Shown in pieces: positions 43,964-57,481 of a stretch of 64,000 nucleotides of DNA. Below the pieces are notes generated by a model. The model did no database searches. It was given only the letters and a program-made list of their open reading frames with translations, and was not told the DNA's origin. This stretch comes from Parasitella parasitica (taxonomy: Eukaryota > Mucoromycota > Mucoromycetes > Mucorales > Mucoraceae). The number at the start of each line of letters is the position of its first letter. Position 1 is the first letter of the stretch. The stretch spans positions 37,238 through 101,237 of the forward strand of contig MU619259.1 in NCBI GenBank assembly GCA_025201805.1, in the 5' to 3' direction. The translations under genes and the position numbers were made by a program.

Positions 43964-45129
43964 TTTCGTAGTATTGTATATATTCACTTGCAAAATTCAA
44001 TGTGTTTTTCACAAGAAAGAAAGAGAAAAGAAAGAGCGTTTCAAGCGAGATTTACGGCTCTTATGTGCAACTAAGGCACCCTGTGCTGATTTATGAACCG
44101 ATCTCCTAACGAATTACTCTATTTGGCAGCCATTTTTCCTATGAAATAATGTAACTGGTGCATAGAAAGTTTTGATGAGTTTAATAAATAAATAGATGTG
44201 AGTCGCCTTGAATATTTTTAGTAGGAGATCACTATCTTTGCTTATTATATATAGCGGATGCTGCTCTCTTTGACCATTTCATTTTATCAGCATGAGTTCT
44301 TTTTAAGGTTATCAGAAATATATATGACTTACCAATTTCATGTGGAAATAGCATTACGGAGAAATTAAGGTGCTACAGCGATTTTTCTTCCCGAATTCTC
44401 CATCGCAAACACAACTCTGCAAATCCGGTATTGTGTACTCATTGGAATGATTGGCTGGAATACTAGCAATAATGTTTTGCAATTGGAGGAAAACTCATAT
44501 CACTATATGTAAATCTTTATTGATCGAAAATTCGCAATAAGACCTTGTCATCATTTATGAAGAAACGAATTTATATAGGGCATGTTTAAGCATCACTTGC
44601 TGAAATAATAAACTTGGAGATATTTCCCTTATCTGAAACAAGATCAGATACAGTGGAAACGTGGTGGTGGTGGTGGTCTTATAGTAATTTAATGTATTTG
44701 CTCTTCATGCTTACATGCTGTTTTTTTTTTTTTTTTTTTTTAATCAGGTCAAATCTAGCCTTTATGTTGTTCTTTTAAACAGTGATTGATACAAGTGTGC
44801 TACCATGCACATGCATTAAGTTTTTTTTTGTTACCATAACAACGTCTTTTTACAGATTTTTTAGGACAGCACGAACCATCTTGCCGAGGACGAAATAAGG
44901 TCTTGTGATCAAATCAACTAAATGACTGATTACGGTTTATCCCGTTGGTCTGCGTGTGCTACCTTCAATTACGCACGCGGAAAGAAAAAAGGGAGACCCC
45001 ACACATACAAAAACTTCTTTTTATCGTTATCTTTTTATTACTTGATATAGCTAATCATTTTGCATTATATTTATTTCTTCAATGATTATTATGTAATGTA
45101 TATATAAAAATAATAACAACAAAGCATTA
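43964..45129. other. Intergenic upstream of the GATA gene, with T21 run
   Basis: A 1.17-kb region upstream of the GATA gene and downstream of MCM4. It contains an uninterrupted T run (44721-44741) and a GGT repeat (about 44661-44679). No gene seen. The length is compatible with an extended promoter for a regulatory gene. Confidence 0.45.
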
Positions 45130-47980
45130 TTAAGCATCTGCGCTTGCTGTTATAATACGAATAATTCGTTTGCGACCTTCTCCTGAAATATTAATTACAT
45201 TTTGATCTTGTAATGACTTCAGAACATCTTCAAATGATCTATTATCCACAGGCTAAATTGAACAAATTGTCAGTTTTCCTTCTCTAGAAATTTGAAAACC
45301 TCTGCTTACCACTTGACTTTGTTCATTGAAATCTTTATATAATTTAGCAAACTCAACACGGCCATTAGAATAGGATGACAGCTTGGAAAGCAGTGCTTCT
45401 TTAAGGCTATTTTGAAGATTGCGTTCGTGTGATGCTGTGCCTGATAAAATGAGATCCATGTCAATACGGCCAGTCTTCGGATCGGTGGCATAATCCTTAA
45501 TAGCTTCACGTAAAAGTCGAGATGCTTCAGTAACATCTATAATGTCCACGGTTGGCGATAATCTCATTTTAGCATGTGCTTCAGCCATGCGAATCATGGA
45601 TTCTAACTGACGAGTAGTTGCTGTTACGCGCTTTTCGGACCCACCACGGTCCTGGCCCTGTTTACGAAGTTCAACATAACTATCTACTAGTTTGGATCCT
45701 GCTTCTTCACTTAGAATAGGTTGCACTTTCTCTCTTGCGTAGCTGATGTATTTGGTTAATAATTCTACACTGATAATGTCGTTTCCGCCGGTCAATGGGT
45801 TATCTTCCATGTAAAGTGAGACTAAATGTTTGGCAAGACGACGATCACAATCTTCGTCGACACGGTCTAAAATCAAGTATAATAAATCGAATCTAGATAA
45901 AAGCGGTGGTGGCAAATCGAGATTTGCAGGTACTGACAAGTTCTTGTTCCATCTTGATCCGATAGGATTAGCGGAGGCACAGATCGACGTCCTAGCGTTG
46001 AGTGTAGTAATGATACCAGCTTTAGCAACAGAAATGGTTTGTTGTTCCATGACTTCGTGCAACACTGATCGAGTAGAGTCTGACATTTTATCAAACTCAT
46101 CAATACAACAGATACCTCCATCACTGAGGACGAGTGCACCACTTTCCAACACCAATTGACGCGAATCGGGGTCTCTTGTAATGTAAGCTGTCAAACCGAC
46201 GGCAGAAGAACCTTTGCCAGACGTATATACACCACGAGGAGCAATTTTATGCACGTATTGGAGCAATTGAGATTTACTGGTACCTGGATCACCGACAAGC
46301 AAAACATTGATATCGCCTCTAAAATGAGGCGCTCCAGATTTTTTAAAGCTCTTATGAGTACCACCAAACAACTGCAACAAGATACCCTTCTTGACATCAT
46401 CCAGTTCGTAAATGCTAGGCGCGAGTGACCGGGCCAACGTATCGTACAAGTTGCTGCGTCTACTCAATGCAAGGATTTCGTTTTCATCATTATTTGAGAC
46501 AACATGGATTTCGTCGCTTTCCTCATAACTAAACGACACAAAAAAAAACAAATAAATATGCCACCCTATTTACAAATATAAAAGACACTTACGCTTCAGG
46601 ATCAAATTCGGAAATGACATATTTATCAGTCTGCATACGCTTTTTGTCGGTTCTTTTAATATGAACAACATCCAAATAAGTTCTAAAAAGAGAGCGGATG
46701 GTTCTTTGCTTGGGATTGACACGAACAGGAACACCACGGAAAATACCTGTAACTTCCAATCTATCACCAGGCTTACCTACGTCAACCAAATCATCGTACA
46801 AACACATAGTGACAGTTTGAGGCGTTTGGCCGTCAGGAACAACGTCAGGAGTTTCCTGAATTCTGGCGACTTGCTTGTCAGAGAATAAACAACGATTGTG
46901 CACCAAGGTCATTGAGTTTTCGGAATTGCAAGATTCTCGGCCACAGCGAGTAGGCTCCAAGATTCGTCCACGATCCACATTGACAGTAACTGTATAATCG
47001 CAAATCAAACAACGGAAAAATGCTTCCTTCATGTCCGGGATGACGGGTGAGGCACGAATCATCAAACCCTTGATAGTAATCAACTGATCAACATCTAGAA
47101 GATGTTTGAATTGACACAGTCTCCCAAATAATAATATCGTTAGACTTACTCTGAGGATCTAATTCTCTCATATTGACACTTTCTTTCAAGTTAAAAGGAC
47201 GGATCTATAGGGTGTCATTAATAAAACAAGCAGACTAAAAAGCCTTACAAATAATACCTTCAATTGAAATCTGCCAAAATCGGTATTGGGGAACAAACCC
47301 ATATAGAACTCGGTAATAGTGTGATCCATCAATGGAATGATTTCTTGGGGATATTTGACAAGCTGGTCATACAATTTATGCGTTTCTCTATAAGCTCTCA
47401 AGTTGCTACAATCAAGATTTACGTTGGTAGCATTTGTATCATAGATATGTGTCAGCAGCATAGGATAGAAAGGTCGTTCATCCTCCTCTGTGATGAGTTC
47501 CAAATCTTCACGCTTGCGGTGAGCCAAGGTGAAATTGTTGAGAAAATTGCGGAAGCTGGTCATGGCTTCATGAATGTTGACAGTGGTACCCCAAATAAGC
47601 CTTACCGAGAGGGAAGGGTCGCTTTCTTGAGTATCCATGTTCTGTAGAGAAGATAAAGGACGGGCACCAGGTGTTTGAGGTGCGTATGGTGTACGCACGA
47701 ATGTAGTGTTGGTCTGCGGTGTGCGAGGTGAATCATATCCTGAGCGCAACGGAGTAGAGGGATAGGCTAAGGGTGAAGTAGCGCCAATATCATCACCCAG
47801 CAGCGTCGATGACAATTCAGAACGCCTGTTTCGCATACGTGATGGTGAACCAGGTGTGCGAGCGTAAAATCCAGGGGAACTAGGCTCGATTTGAGATGAG
47901 AGCATGTCAGTACGACGACCGTAATAACGTCCTGGTGTGTCAGGAATGTTATCAGATGGCAATTGATTATGGCTACTCAT
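45130..47980 (-). CDS. MCM4: DNA replication licensing factor MCM4
   Basis: AAA+ subunit of the MCM2-7 replicative helicase. Five exons (47258-47980, 47150-47204, 46593-47094, 45310-46528, 45130-45252) encode 873 residues. The N-terminus has many SP/TP sites (SSPGF, TPGSP, DSPRTP) that would be CDK/DDK targets, as in other MCM4 proteins. A CX2C...C-type zinc finger is in the third exon (CLICDY, CGRESC). The helicase core has Walker A GDPGTSKSQ (about 506), Walker B CCIDEFDKM (about 568), sensor 1 ASANPIGSRWN and the arginine finger LSRFD (about 638). The C-terminal winged-helix region ends IIRIITASADA. MCM4-specific residues include DVVHIKRTDKKRM. Introns are 53-64 bp. Confidence 0.97.
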
Positions 47981-49052
47981 ATTTATTTTCTGTAGAATCA
48001 ATCGAAAAAGGGAAGAGAACTTGTTTGAAAATTGTTTTTACAAGCGCGTAAACGTGTTTTTTCTAATGGTGGCTTGTCTAGCAGCCATGGATGGAAGTGT
48101 TGTACCTTATTTTTTGATTGGATTTGATTCATTTTGGAAACTCTGCAAGGAAGGCATTGTTCAGCACCAAATGAGCATGCAAAATATTCACGGTAGATAC
48201 GACTAAAATCGATTTAAGCGCATGATTTGGGTGAATTTACGGACAACGTCCTATAAATCACACTTTCGAAAGGCCTTATCGCATACTTTCAAGCATCCCT
48301 TGATGCTCAAACATGATCGAAGCCATTTCTACAATCATGTAGCTACTCGTCATACTTTATTTTCTCGTTTTGCAAACTTTTAACAATCAAGCAATTTTGG
48401 GCCTTCAACCCTTGTAAATACTCATGAAAATTGGATCGATTCAGTCGATCGCATTTTAAACGATGAAAATGAAAAAAACAACATGGCATTTCTAAGCTCA
48501 AAATAACCAGAGACTATTCATGCTTAGTCCCTAACATTTGGATCTGACATTTATTTTGCAAAATCTTGATATTTATGTAAAAAACCGATTTTCAGAAAAT
48601 CGCCATTTACAAGAAATTTGTAATGCCAATATTTGCTGTAAATAGCATGGTTCGCTGTATGACCAAATTACCCAAAATTTTAATTAAATGAATTATGCAT
48701 GATTGATATTATGTTTCTTGAGGTATCCTTGAAAAAAGTAAATTGATACATCGCAATCTACATGTTGATGGACGAAATCCAAAAAGCTAATGAGCCGGTG
48801 TTTGAATGTTTAACTGGTGGTGGTGATGAAAGGGGTTTCATTGGCTGTCAGTTTGCCTGGTTAGACATGCTCTGACAGGCTGATTGTTTATGTTGTTGCA
48901 ACCATCATATCCAACACAGAATGTCCATAGTTAATAAAAATAGAATATTTAATTTTTTCTATACAGTGTTTATTAATTACATTTTTGAAGGAAAATAAAG
49001 ATTGGGATTTTTTTGGAGAAAGGTTATTTTTGATTTTGGAAAGCATCATTGT
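47981..49052. other. Intergenic between MCM4 and aconitase, possibly relic sequence
   Basis: No intact gene. A plus-strand stretch at about 48060-48500 reads partly like coding sequence interrupted by stops, and may be a relic, but I could not match it to a family. Confidence 0.35.
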
Positions 49053-51614
49053 TTACTTGTTGGCAGTGTTTTCCTTCATCAAGTTGAGGGCAGAACCAGC
49101 CTTGAACCAAGCGATTTGACCTTCGTTGAAAGTGTGGTTGGCAACAATATCGGTAGTTTCACCATTCTTCTTGTTAAGACGAACAGTCAAAGGCTTGCCA
49201 GGTTGGAAATCACCCAAACCGAGGATAGAGACCTTATCATCGGCGTCGACCTTGTCGTAATCGGCAGGGTTAGCAAAAGTCAAAGGAAGCATACCTTGCT
49301 TCTTCAAGTTAGTTTCGTGAATACGAGCAAAGGACTTGACGATAACAGCGGCACCGTTGAGGAAACGAGGTTCCAAGGCGGCGTGTTCACGAGAAGAACC
49401 TTCGCCGTAGTTTTCATCACCAAAGACGACCCATTGGACGCCCTTGGCCTTGTAATCACGAGCGGTATCTGGAACACCCTTATATTCGCCAGTAAATTGA
49501 TTCTTAACGCTGTTAACCTTGTCTTCACTGGAAGTGGCACCAATCAAAAAGTTGTTGGAGATGTTATCCAAGTGACCACGGTACTTCAACCAAGGACCGG
49601 CCATAGAGATGTGATCAGTGGTGCACTTACCCTTAGCCTTGATAAGAATTGGTACGTTTTCGATATCCTTACCATCCCATTTCTTGAAGGGTTCCAAAAG
49701 TTGGAGACGGTTAGACTTAGGGTCAACGGCAACGGTAACTTTGGAGCGATCGGCAGGAGGTTCTTGGTAAGTGTTCTCGCCAGCGTCATAGCCACGAGGA
49801 GGAAGTTCATAACCTTGGGGAGCAGTAAGCTTGTAAGGCTTGCCGTCAGCGCCGATGAGAGAGTCAGTGATGGGGTTGAAGTGCATGTCACCAGCAATGG
49901 TCAAAGCAGTTACAATTTCAGGAGAGGCAACAAAAGCGTGAGTTTGAGGGTTGGCATCGTTACGGCCAGTGAAGTTACGGTTATAAGAGGTGATGATAGA
50001 GTTCTTGTCACCCTTCTTAATGTCTTGACGATCCCATTGACCGATACAAGGTCCACAAGCATTAGCGAGGACAACACCACCAGCGTTGGTGAGAGTGTCC
50101 ATGATACCGTCACGCTCAATGGTAGCACGAATTTGCTCAGAGCCGGGGGTGATAGTATACTTTGCCTTGACCTTGACGCCATGGTCAGTAGCTTGTTGGA
50201 CAAGGGAGGCAGAGCGGGCCATGTCTTCATAAGAAGAGTTGGTGCAAGAACCGATCAAACCAACCTTGAGTTCTTGGGGCCAGTCGTTCTTGATGGCAGT
50301 TTCCTTGAACTTGGAGAGAGGAGTAGCAAGATCAGGAGTGAAAGGACCGTTAATATGAGGTTCGAGGTTATCGAGATCAATTTCAATCATTTCGTCGTAC
50401 TCAGCACCTTCATCAGCTCTAAGGTTATGGGAGAATTGCTTGGCATAGTCAGCAATGGCACTACGGTTGGTAGCGCGAAGGTAATCACCCATACGCTCGT
50501 TGTAAGGGAACATGGAAGTAGTGGCACCGATTTCAGCACCCATGTTACAGATAGTAGCCATACCAGTACAAGAGAAGGTGTTGACACCCTCGCCGAGATA
50601 TTCGACAATGGAGCCAGTACCACCCTTGACAGTCAAGATACCAGCAACCTTAAGGATGATATCCTTAGGAGAGGCCCAAGGGTTGAGCTTACCAGTAAGC
50701 TTGACACCGATAGCCTTAGGACACTTGAGTTCCCAAGGAATGTCAGCCATAACATCGACGGCATCAGCTCCACCAACACCGATCGCAACCATACCAAGGC
50801 CACCAGCATTAGGAGTGTGAGAGTCGGTACCAATCATAAGACCACCGGGGAAGGCATAGTTTTCGAGGATGATTTGATGGATGATACCAGATCCGGGCTT
50901 CCAGAAACCAAGGCCAAACTTGGCAGTGGCAGTGGCCAAGTAATCATAGACTTCCTTGTTGATGTCGATAGCACGAGCTAAATCCTTGGCGCCACCAACT
51001 TGGGCTTCAATCAAGTGATCACAGTGAACAGTGGAGGGCACGGCAACGTTGGGCAGACCGGCAGACATGAATTGGAGAAGAGCCATTTGAGCAGTGGCAT
51101 CTTGACAAGCGACACGGTCAGGACGAAGCTTGAGGTAGGATTGACCACGAGCAATATCTTGGTTAACAGGATCATCCAAGTGACCATAGACAACCTTCTC
51201 AGAAAGAGTCAAAGGACGGTTCAGTCTAGATTGAATTAAAACGTAAGCATGCTGTTATTGTCAACCCCTTTGTTTGAACAGTGGTAAGGGTACCCCTCCT
51301 CCACCCTCACTCCTTTTTTTTCGCCACACTCCGATGAAAAAGTTGAAATCATTACCTCTTGCGGACAATAGCGAGGTTATCCTCGATTCTTTGGTAGTTG
51401 ATGTACTTGTCGGTCTCAAGGTTGGACATGGCAACCTTTTGAGCAGCCCAGTTGGTGCCAGCTTGAGCGTAAGTGCGAGAGGGAACATGAGTTTTGACGG
51501 CGGGGGCAACGGCCTTGATTTTTAAATGCAAAACGTTAGTATGAAATGAATCTGCACACAAGCTCACTAAATGAATACCTTTGCGGCTCTAATAAAGTTA
51601 TTTGAAGACAGCAT
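49053..51614 (-). CDS. ACO1: Mitochondrial aconitase
   Basis: TCA-cycle enzyme that isomerises citrate to isocitrate with a [4Fe-4S] cluster. Three exons (51579-51614, 51356-51513, 49053-51225) encode 788 residues. The first 30 residues ([20 protein letters not shown]) are basic, hydroxylated and lack acids, a good mitochondrial targeting peptide. The cluster ligands are Cys392 (GSCTNSS) and Cys455/Cys458 (ACGPCIGQW). The substrate-site motifs [16 protein letters not shown] and [14 protein letters not shown] are present. Codon usage is strongly biased, indicating high expression, and this produces a long spurious open frame on the opposite strand. The 130-bp second intron is longer than usual for this window. 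Confidence 0.97.
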
Positions 51615-54378
51615 GATTATAATTCCTTAGTGCAAGCTCTGTCTAAGCAAAATAAAATCAAGAGGTAAAAATATTTTAGATATAAGAGAGGGGGGAGGTT
51701 TGTTGAAAAGAAAGAGGAAAAGAAACAAAAAGTTGTATCAGAATTAAATAAACCAACATTCTGGTGTTGTTTTGCTGTCACCCCACTTAATCAGGGATGG
51801 ATACACAAGAGAAGAAAAAATTATCCATTTCCAATGAAACATGTGGAAGCTGGGTCGACTATTTCACATGAATCTGGGAAAAATCACAGCAATAAAGTTT
51901 ATAATGACGATGAAAACATCTTTTGGATTGCAGTGCACTCCTTTACTTTGTATACAAACTGCCTCTTTATTTGTTGTTGAAGCATGAAGTTACTCGAGAT
52001 TTCAGGTAATTATCAAATAAATCGTTCTTATAAACCAAGATGCCTTGTGAGCCTTTGCTCAATTGATATGTGATGAGATAAGCAACAATCGTTTCTCATT
52101 ACGTTTGAAGGTAACAGGGCCAGGTAAAATGCAAAAAAACACCGTCCGGGCCATGAAAAAATATGGCATCCCGCATCCAGAATTGGATCATCATTTAGCC
52201 CAAACTATCATTTCATAACAACAATTTGCTCTTCTTTTTTCTAGTCGGAACAAAGATATTGAAAGTTGAAAAATATTTTACACACAACTGAAGCCTATTT
52301 CTTTTTATTGAACCAATTTGAATAAATAAATACAAATGCAAAGTTTACATGCTTTCAAAATACATTTACCCCTGGTGGATTTCGTACGTGTTTGATTTCC
52401 CGCTTGTGGATCGAAAAATCGTTTGGGAACACAATCGAATGGCATTCCCGAATCATGACTTTTCTAGCATCGTTTTTTTTTTTTTTTTTTTTTGAGATAC
52501 ATTTATTCAAACGAAGAAGGACGTGTATAAAAGAAGATCCAATCCTGACTTTCTCATTTTCTGCAAGATCCTTATCTATTTTTTTTTATTTTCACTCCTT
52601 CTCTTGCAGATCAATTTCAAGTAAAATGCAAGGGAATATTTCATATTGCATGATGGGTGGAAGGAAAAGACCTTCTTTTTATGTCACTTCCTCATGTATA
52701 TTGTAGCATTTTTACACGGCCCACTACATACGGTTTTCATGGCCCATCACATATAGTTTCCATGGCCCTTCCATAAGGAAAATTCGCTTTATACACTGCT
52801 GATGTGTATTTTGCATAGTCCATTAGCCTGATTTTGCATGGCCCTAAAACTAATCATTTATGCATGCATATTTGCTTGAGACTTCAACCAAATTAATTAT
52901 CAAATAATCAATTTAATGTGGAGTCATCTTAGGCAGAAATTTTGTATTATTGAGATATACATATAAAGTTATATGTGTAGCACATAAAGTTCATGTTATC
53001 TTATCTTGCTCTAAAAAGATTTGTCATACCAAAACCTGAACTTCTTATTTTACACATTTGGCTGCACAACATTACTCGTTTTTTTCAAAATGACCCTCAT
53101 GTTTGTACGACTTTGGCCACCGTTGTACTATATAGAGTTCGCCTCAATGATAAGCCGATTGTTGTACACAGCTAAACATAAATATATATCATATAATGAA
53201 AAATGTGAAGGATTCTTATGAGATTGCCTTAACCATTTAAATTATTCTTTTAACACATGAGTTTTAGAATGACTTGGTGACGAGAGCAATGATATGACAC
53301 TAGATTTAAACTTAAAATGAAATTCTTTTGGCCTACTGCGAAGAATTGGGTGTAACATGAAGAACTTTCAATAAATACAATTATTCGCTTTTGTTTTTGA
53401 TATCCCAACCCTGCTAATATGAAAGACTCATTTATTCAAGCGATATATTTTAAAGAGCTGCACGTATTAAATTTTTTAAGCATATTCTTCTCAATTATTA
53501 GAATTCGTTAGTAGCAATACCTTCTTTGACAGGAATTGCGAAAAAGCCGGTTGAAAAATTTAAAGGCTTTGTTTCCACATTGGTTCTTCACCATATCATA
53601 TCTTATGACTTGATAATTGAGATATTAGCTAATACAACTGAAAAAGCTTATTATAGTCTGTAGGGCTACAACCTTTAACATTAGGTAAATGACTTTCTTT
53701 CAATGATACTATTCTAATCATCTTCAATAGCTCATGCGTTACAGTATATATGTTATTTATGCTTTTACTGATAGTTAGTCTAAGATTTACAGATGATTAA
53801 TAGTAGGATTGTGTGCGATCTAGATCTCGTCACTATTTGTTCAATTTTAAGCACTGCAGCTATCACGACTATTCTAGGTGATTTTGAGTGATTATTGCTT
53901 TCATATTATTAGTCTCATAACGCTCAATATGTTGCTTCTGTAATGTTTTGAAATTGGGCACTAGTTCAAGAAATGCTTTTTTGTCATTTACTGATGAAAG
54001 TATCACATGAATTAACTATTTATTGATACCTTCCGGGCTGTGCAGTATGTATTAAAGTAATTTCTTGTGCGAGTGATCATGTCAAGCCTCATTTTCAGTT
54101 CATATTTATGCTAAATCATAGACAAAACGCTTAAATTTTAAAATGTCTAATAATCTTTAGTAGACCAAACTCACGAATTCGAACTTGTTATTGTTTTGTT
54201 TATAGACTGTAGATGCTGTACAAATCATTTTAGTACATCTTGCATTCTTATTAAACTTTATAACAAATATGAATTATAGGATGGCGCATGATATTAATAC
54301 TTCAATTAATTCTTGATCTATTCAAGACGTTGCGATATTTAATAAAGATATAGACATGGCAGATTGAATATGAAAAGT
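51615..54378. other. Long gene-free AT-rich region
   Basis: The largest gap in the window, 2.76 kb between aconitase and the Hal4-like kinase. It holds a T21 run (52473-52493) and a degenerate repeat array at 52712-52848. I see no coding frame with family similarity and no structural RNA I can name. Confidence 0.5.
52712..52848 (-). repeat. Degenerate GGGCCATG(N)AAA repeat array
   Basis: On the minus strand the block contains five related units spaced about 20-45 bases apart: GGGCCATGCAAAATC, GGACTATGCAAAATAC, GGGCCATGGAAACTATATG, GGGCCATGAAAACCGTATG and GGGCCGTGTAAAAATG. A further copy (GGGCCATGAAAAAATATGG) lies on the plus strand at about 52148, in opposite orientation. This could be the end of a small mobile element or a satellite fragment. 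Confidence 0.6.
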
Positions 54379-56278
54379 TTATTTTTTTGGATAATTATGA
54401 ATATGATGATCTGCTGCCTTTTTCTTTTTGTCGGCAGGTAGATGAGTATTGTTAGATTCTTCCTCCTTCATAGATGCAGGTAAAACGATAATATTTCCAC
54501 GCTCTTTACTTGCTTTAGAAGGTTCCAGTAATAAATGATGAGGGTGGCTTCCACTAGGTCTCTCAGGAGAGCAAACTTCGATACTCTTTACCCATTGATC
54601 GTCCAACACATCTTCTAATAAACAACGCTTTTCAGGGTCTGGCAGTAAAATCCGAGAAATCACTGGCCTTGCGTAACGGGGCAACAACTTGAACAGTTTC
54701 TCTGCACCGTGGTTATTTGGTTGCACAAAATTGTTGTATGATTGATCCTTTTCTGGGCGAGGCAGCCTCCAAGGAAACCGGCGAATAATCATACAAATGT
54801 AGATGATACCGCAAGACCATAAATCTGTTTTACGAGCATCGTACTCTTTCTGTGTGTATTGTTCGGGCGCAATGTAAGGGTCAGAGCCGCAAATACCCTT
54901 GCTCAAGTGTATATTTTCTTCAAAGGGATACTTTATAACAGTAGCGCAACCGAAATCAATGATTTTTACGATGCCTCTTTCGTCTAATACCATATTATCC
55001 AGCTTTAGGTCACGATGAGCGATGCCCATAGATTGCAGATACTTAACACCATTTAGAAGCTGGCGCCAACAACAAGAAATTTCGTCTGCAGTCATTTTTC
55101 CACTCATGACAATGTTGAATAGATCATTAGGAGCGTATTCCATGATTTCATAAAAGGATTGACCCTCTTGTATGATATCCAGTGCTTCAATTATATTGAA
55201 ATTATGGAGCGTGGATCCTATACAAAACTCGGCTGTAACTTTCTTCACGTATTCTTTTTCGTTTTCTCCGGGCGCTCTTTTTCTAAATTCCTTAACTGCA
55301 AATGTTTTCCCATCTGTGTTACGACGAATGATTCTGACAGACCCTCCTGATCCTTTCCCAACAAATTCACCTATATGATGTGCATGTTAATATTTGTTCG
55401 ACCGAGAGCAGCATGGCTAACTTACCCCATTTTCCATAACGTCCTTCGAGATTCTTGTTGAATTCATTGGCGAATGATAGATCACTCTGTCTGCTGTACA
55501 CGGACGAGCCACTGCTACGAACACTCGATGAATCATCCAAAAGATTTCTCTTTTTCTTTTTATCTTGATTCTTTTTGAAAAATCGCTTCATGTCATGAAA
55601 AATGGTATCCTTTTTCTCAAGATGGTGGAAATGTGTGTGATGATAGTGGCTATTGTATTCAGGCTTTTTGAATATAAATTGAGCTGGTGTATTTGTACGA
55701 GATATAGTAGCCGAGGAAACGACTGAAGTTGGTCTTGTGGAAGAAGTGCAATCAGTTGCGGTAGTAGCTTCTGTGGTTGGCTGGGGAGGAGGTTGAGATG
55801 ACTTGGCATATTTATTCTTATGGCGGTTTGAATCTTCGTGGCCAGAGTCTGGAGATACAGAACGAGGTGTGTGTGAGTGATTACTATAAGGTGTTTGAGC
55901 TTCTGAAGAGCTGATGTTATCTGTTGATTCAAAGCCGAATCTACTACTAGGGGCTATAGGAGGCGTACCCGGTGTTGAAACGTCTGGTGTGACATTTTCG
56001 AATTGATGAATAGCGTGTTTGTTTTGAAAGATCTTTGCAGGCGATTCAAAGTCGACATCGCGCAATCTTTCGCTTAGGCTAACAATATTGTTTGTAGACG
56101 AGTAATTACTGTCATTTGACCGCTTATCAGGTGTATATGCATCGGAACCCACCGGGCGATGGTGGGATGAAGCAGATGGATGCTTTAATGGCGAGGGAAC
56201 CGTTACATCAAATGTTGACATTTGCTGAAGTGAAGGGATAGGCGAGTCAGAGTTACTGGTGCGAATTTGCGTATTCAT
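54379..56278 (-). CDS. Serine/threonine kinase of the Hal4/Sat4-Npr1 family
   Basis: Two exons (55426-56278 and 54379-55370, 55-bp intron) encode 614 residues. The first 270 residues are Ser/Thr/Pro-rich with SP/TP sites and His runs. The linker [20 protein letters not shown] leads into a complete kinase domain: [29 protein letters not shown] (403-410), IIDFGCA (423-425) and [38 protein letters not shown] and [10 protein letters not shown] are typical of the fungal Hal4/Hal5/Npr1 group. Yeast Hal4/Sat4 and Hal5 stabilise the Trk potassium transporters at the plasma membrane, so a role in cation or nutrient transporter control is likely but inferred. The C-terminal tail is Lys/His-rich. Confidence 0.92.
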
Positions 56279-57481
56279 TTATGAATTGAGAGAATAAGGA
56301 AGAAAGTGTAATTGATTCAGAAAACAGAAGCCAAAATAGTCTTCTCCATCGATCCGTTTGAAACACAATTTTTTTTTTGTTATAAAAAGTGTGAGGTGCC
56401 TATTTTGGAAGGTCAAACCGCCGAGATACACTCTGTCGCAATTTGACAGGTAAATGTTGACAAGAGACTGTATATCTACTATTATTAAATGAATTTCTTG
56501 ATAGTTTCTCGCATATTCTGTTATTTTAGTATGTGATATCTATGGTAACACCATATGTCTCCATGGATAAGCAGTAGATCAGAGCTGCAAGTCGAATAAT
56601 GGACACGGACGATTTAGGTAGGTTTGTATTGCATGCTTGGGCAAAAGTAACATCCGGCCGATCAACGGAAAAAAATGCTACCGAAAATCGTTATTATAAC
56701 CATCAAATTTCATTTCTGCTGAAGCCATTAAATAGGCATTTGACCTAAGTCCCATCTTGGTGATAAAAACCTGATACATACTGTAGATCTATTCACTACT
56801 TTCATACATAAATTACAATTTGAAAAGGCAGCCACCAGAAAAAACTAAATTATCTTTCCAATGCTTAATTTTGCTCCCATAACAAAGCCATTGGCGAACC
56901 TCAATTCATACTAAAATGACGGCAGAAACTACAGGAACTAATGTTAATGATAGAGTCAACCTGCTGTTGTATTTATTTTGTATTGTAAATACTCTTTTTG
57001 AAATAATGCTTCCATAAATAGTAAATAATACTATAAAAATGAATGATCGCCAACTTGCACTTGCATGTTAAAAATGACAGCATGAAGATTCTTTAACAGC
57101 ACATTATAAGTATTAGACAATTTCGTTTACTTCTAATTCTTAATATATTAAGACTGAATCTCTATTGGATGTAGTTCTTTCTCCAATCCAAAACAGAAGG
57201 ATAAATAATAAGGCGAATTATTGTACTAGTGGCTTTTAATAGTCAGGCACCTCCAAGTATTTGCATTGGTACGTGATTCTCTTGAGATGTGCTACGAGTT
57301 GTGTCAATGCGATAGAGCTAAATAAATCTCAAACAAAAATTACAAATAACATATTTGTATGCAGCAGAATAAACCCAATCTTTTTATTATCAAATTTATT
57401 TGTTTATTATCATCAATTATTACTACAAGAGCACAATTAGCAATGTTTAATATGCATGTCATAACATCATGCAAGTCAATG
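56279..57481. other. Intergenic, no feature seen
   Basis: A 1.2-kb AT-rich region upstream of the Hal4-like kinase. No reading frame or repeat worth calling. Confidence 0.4.

Noticed and set aside
49002-50981. 659-codon open frame on the plus strand
   Set aside because: Exactly antisense to the aconitase gene; codon bias of the highly expressed sense gene removes stops on the other strand. The translation has no domain.
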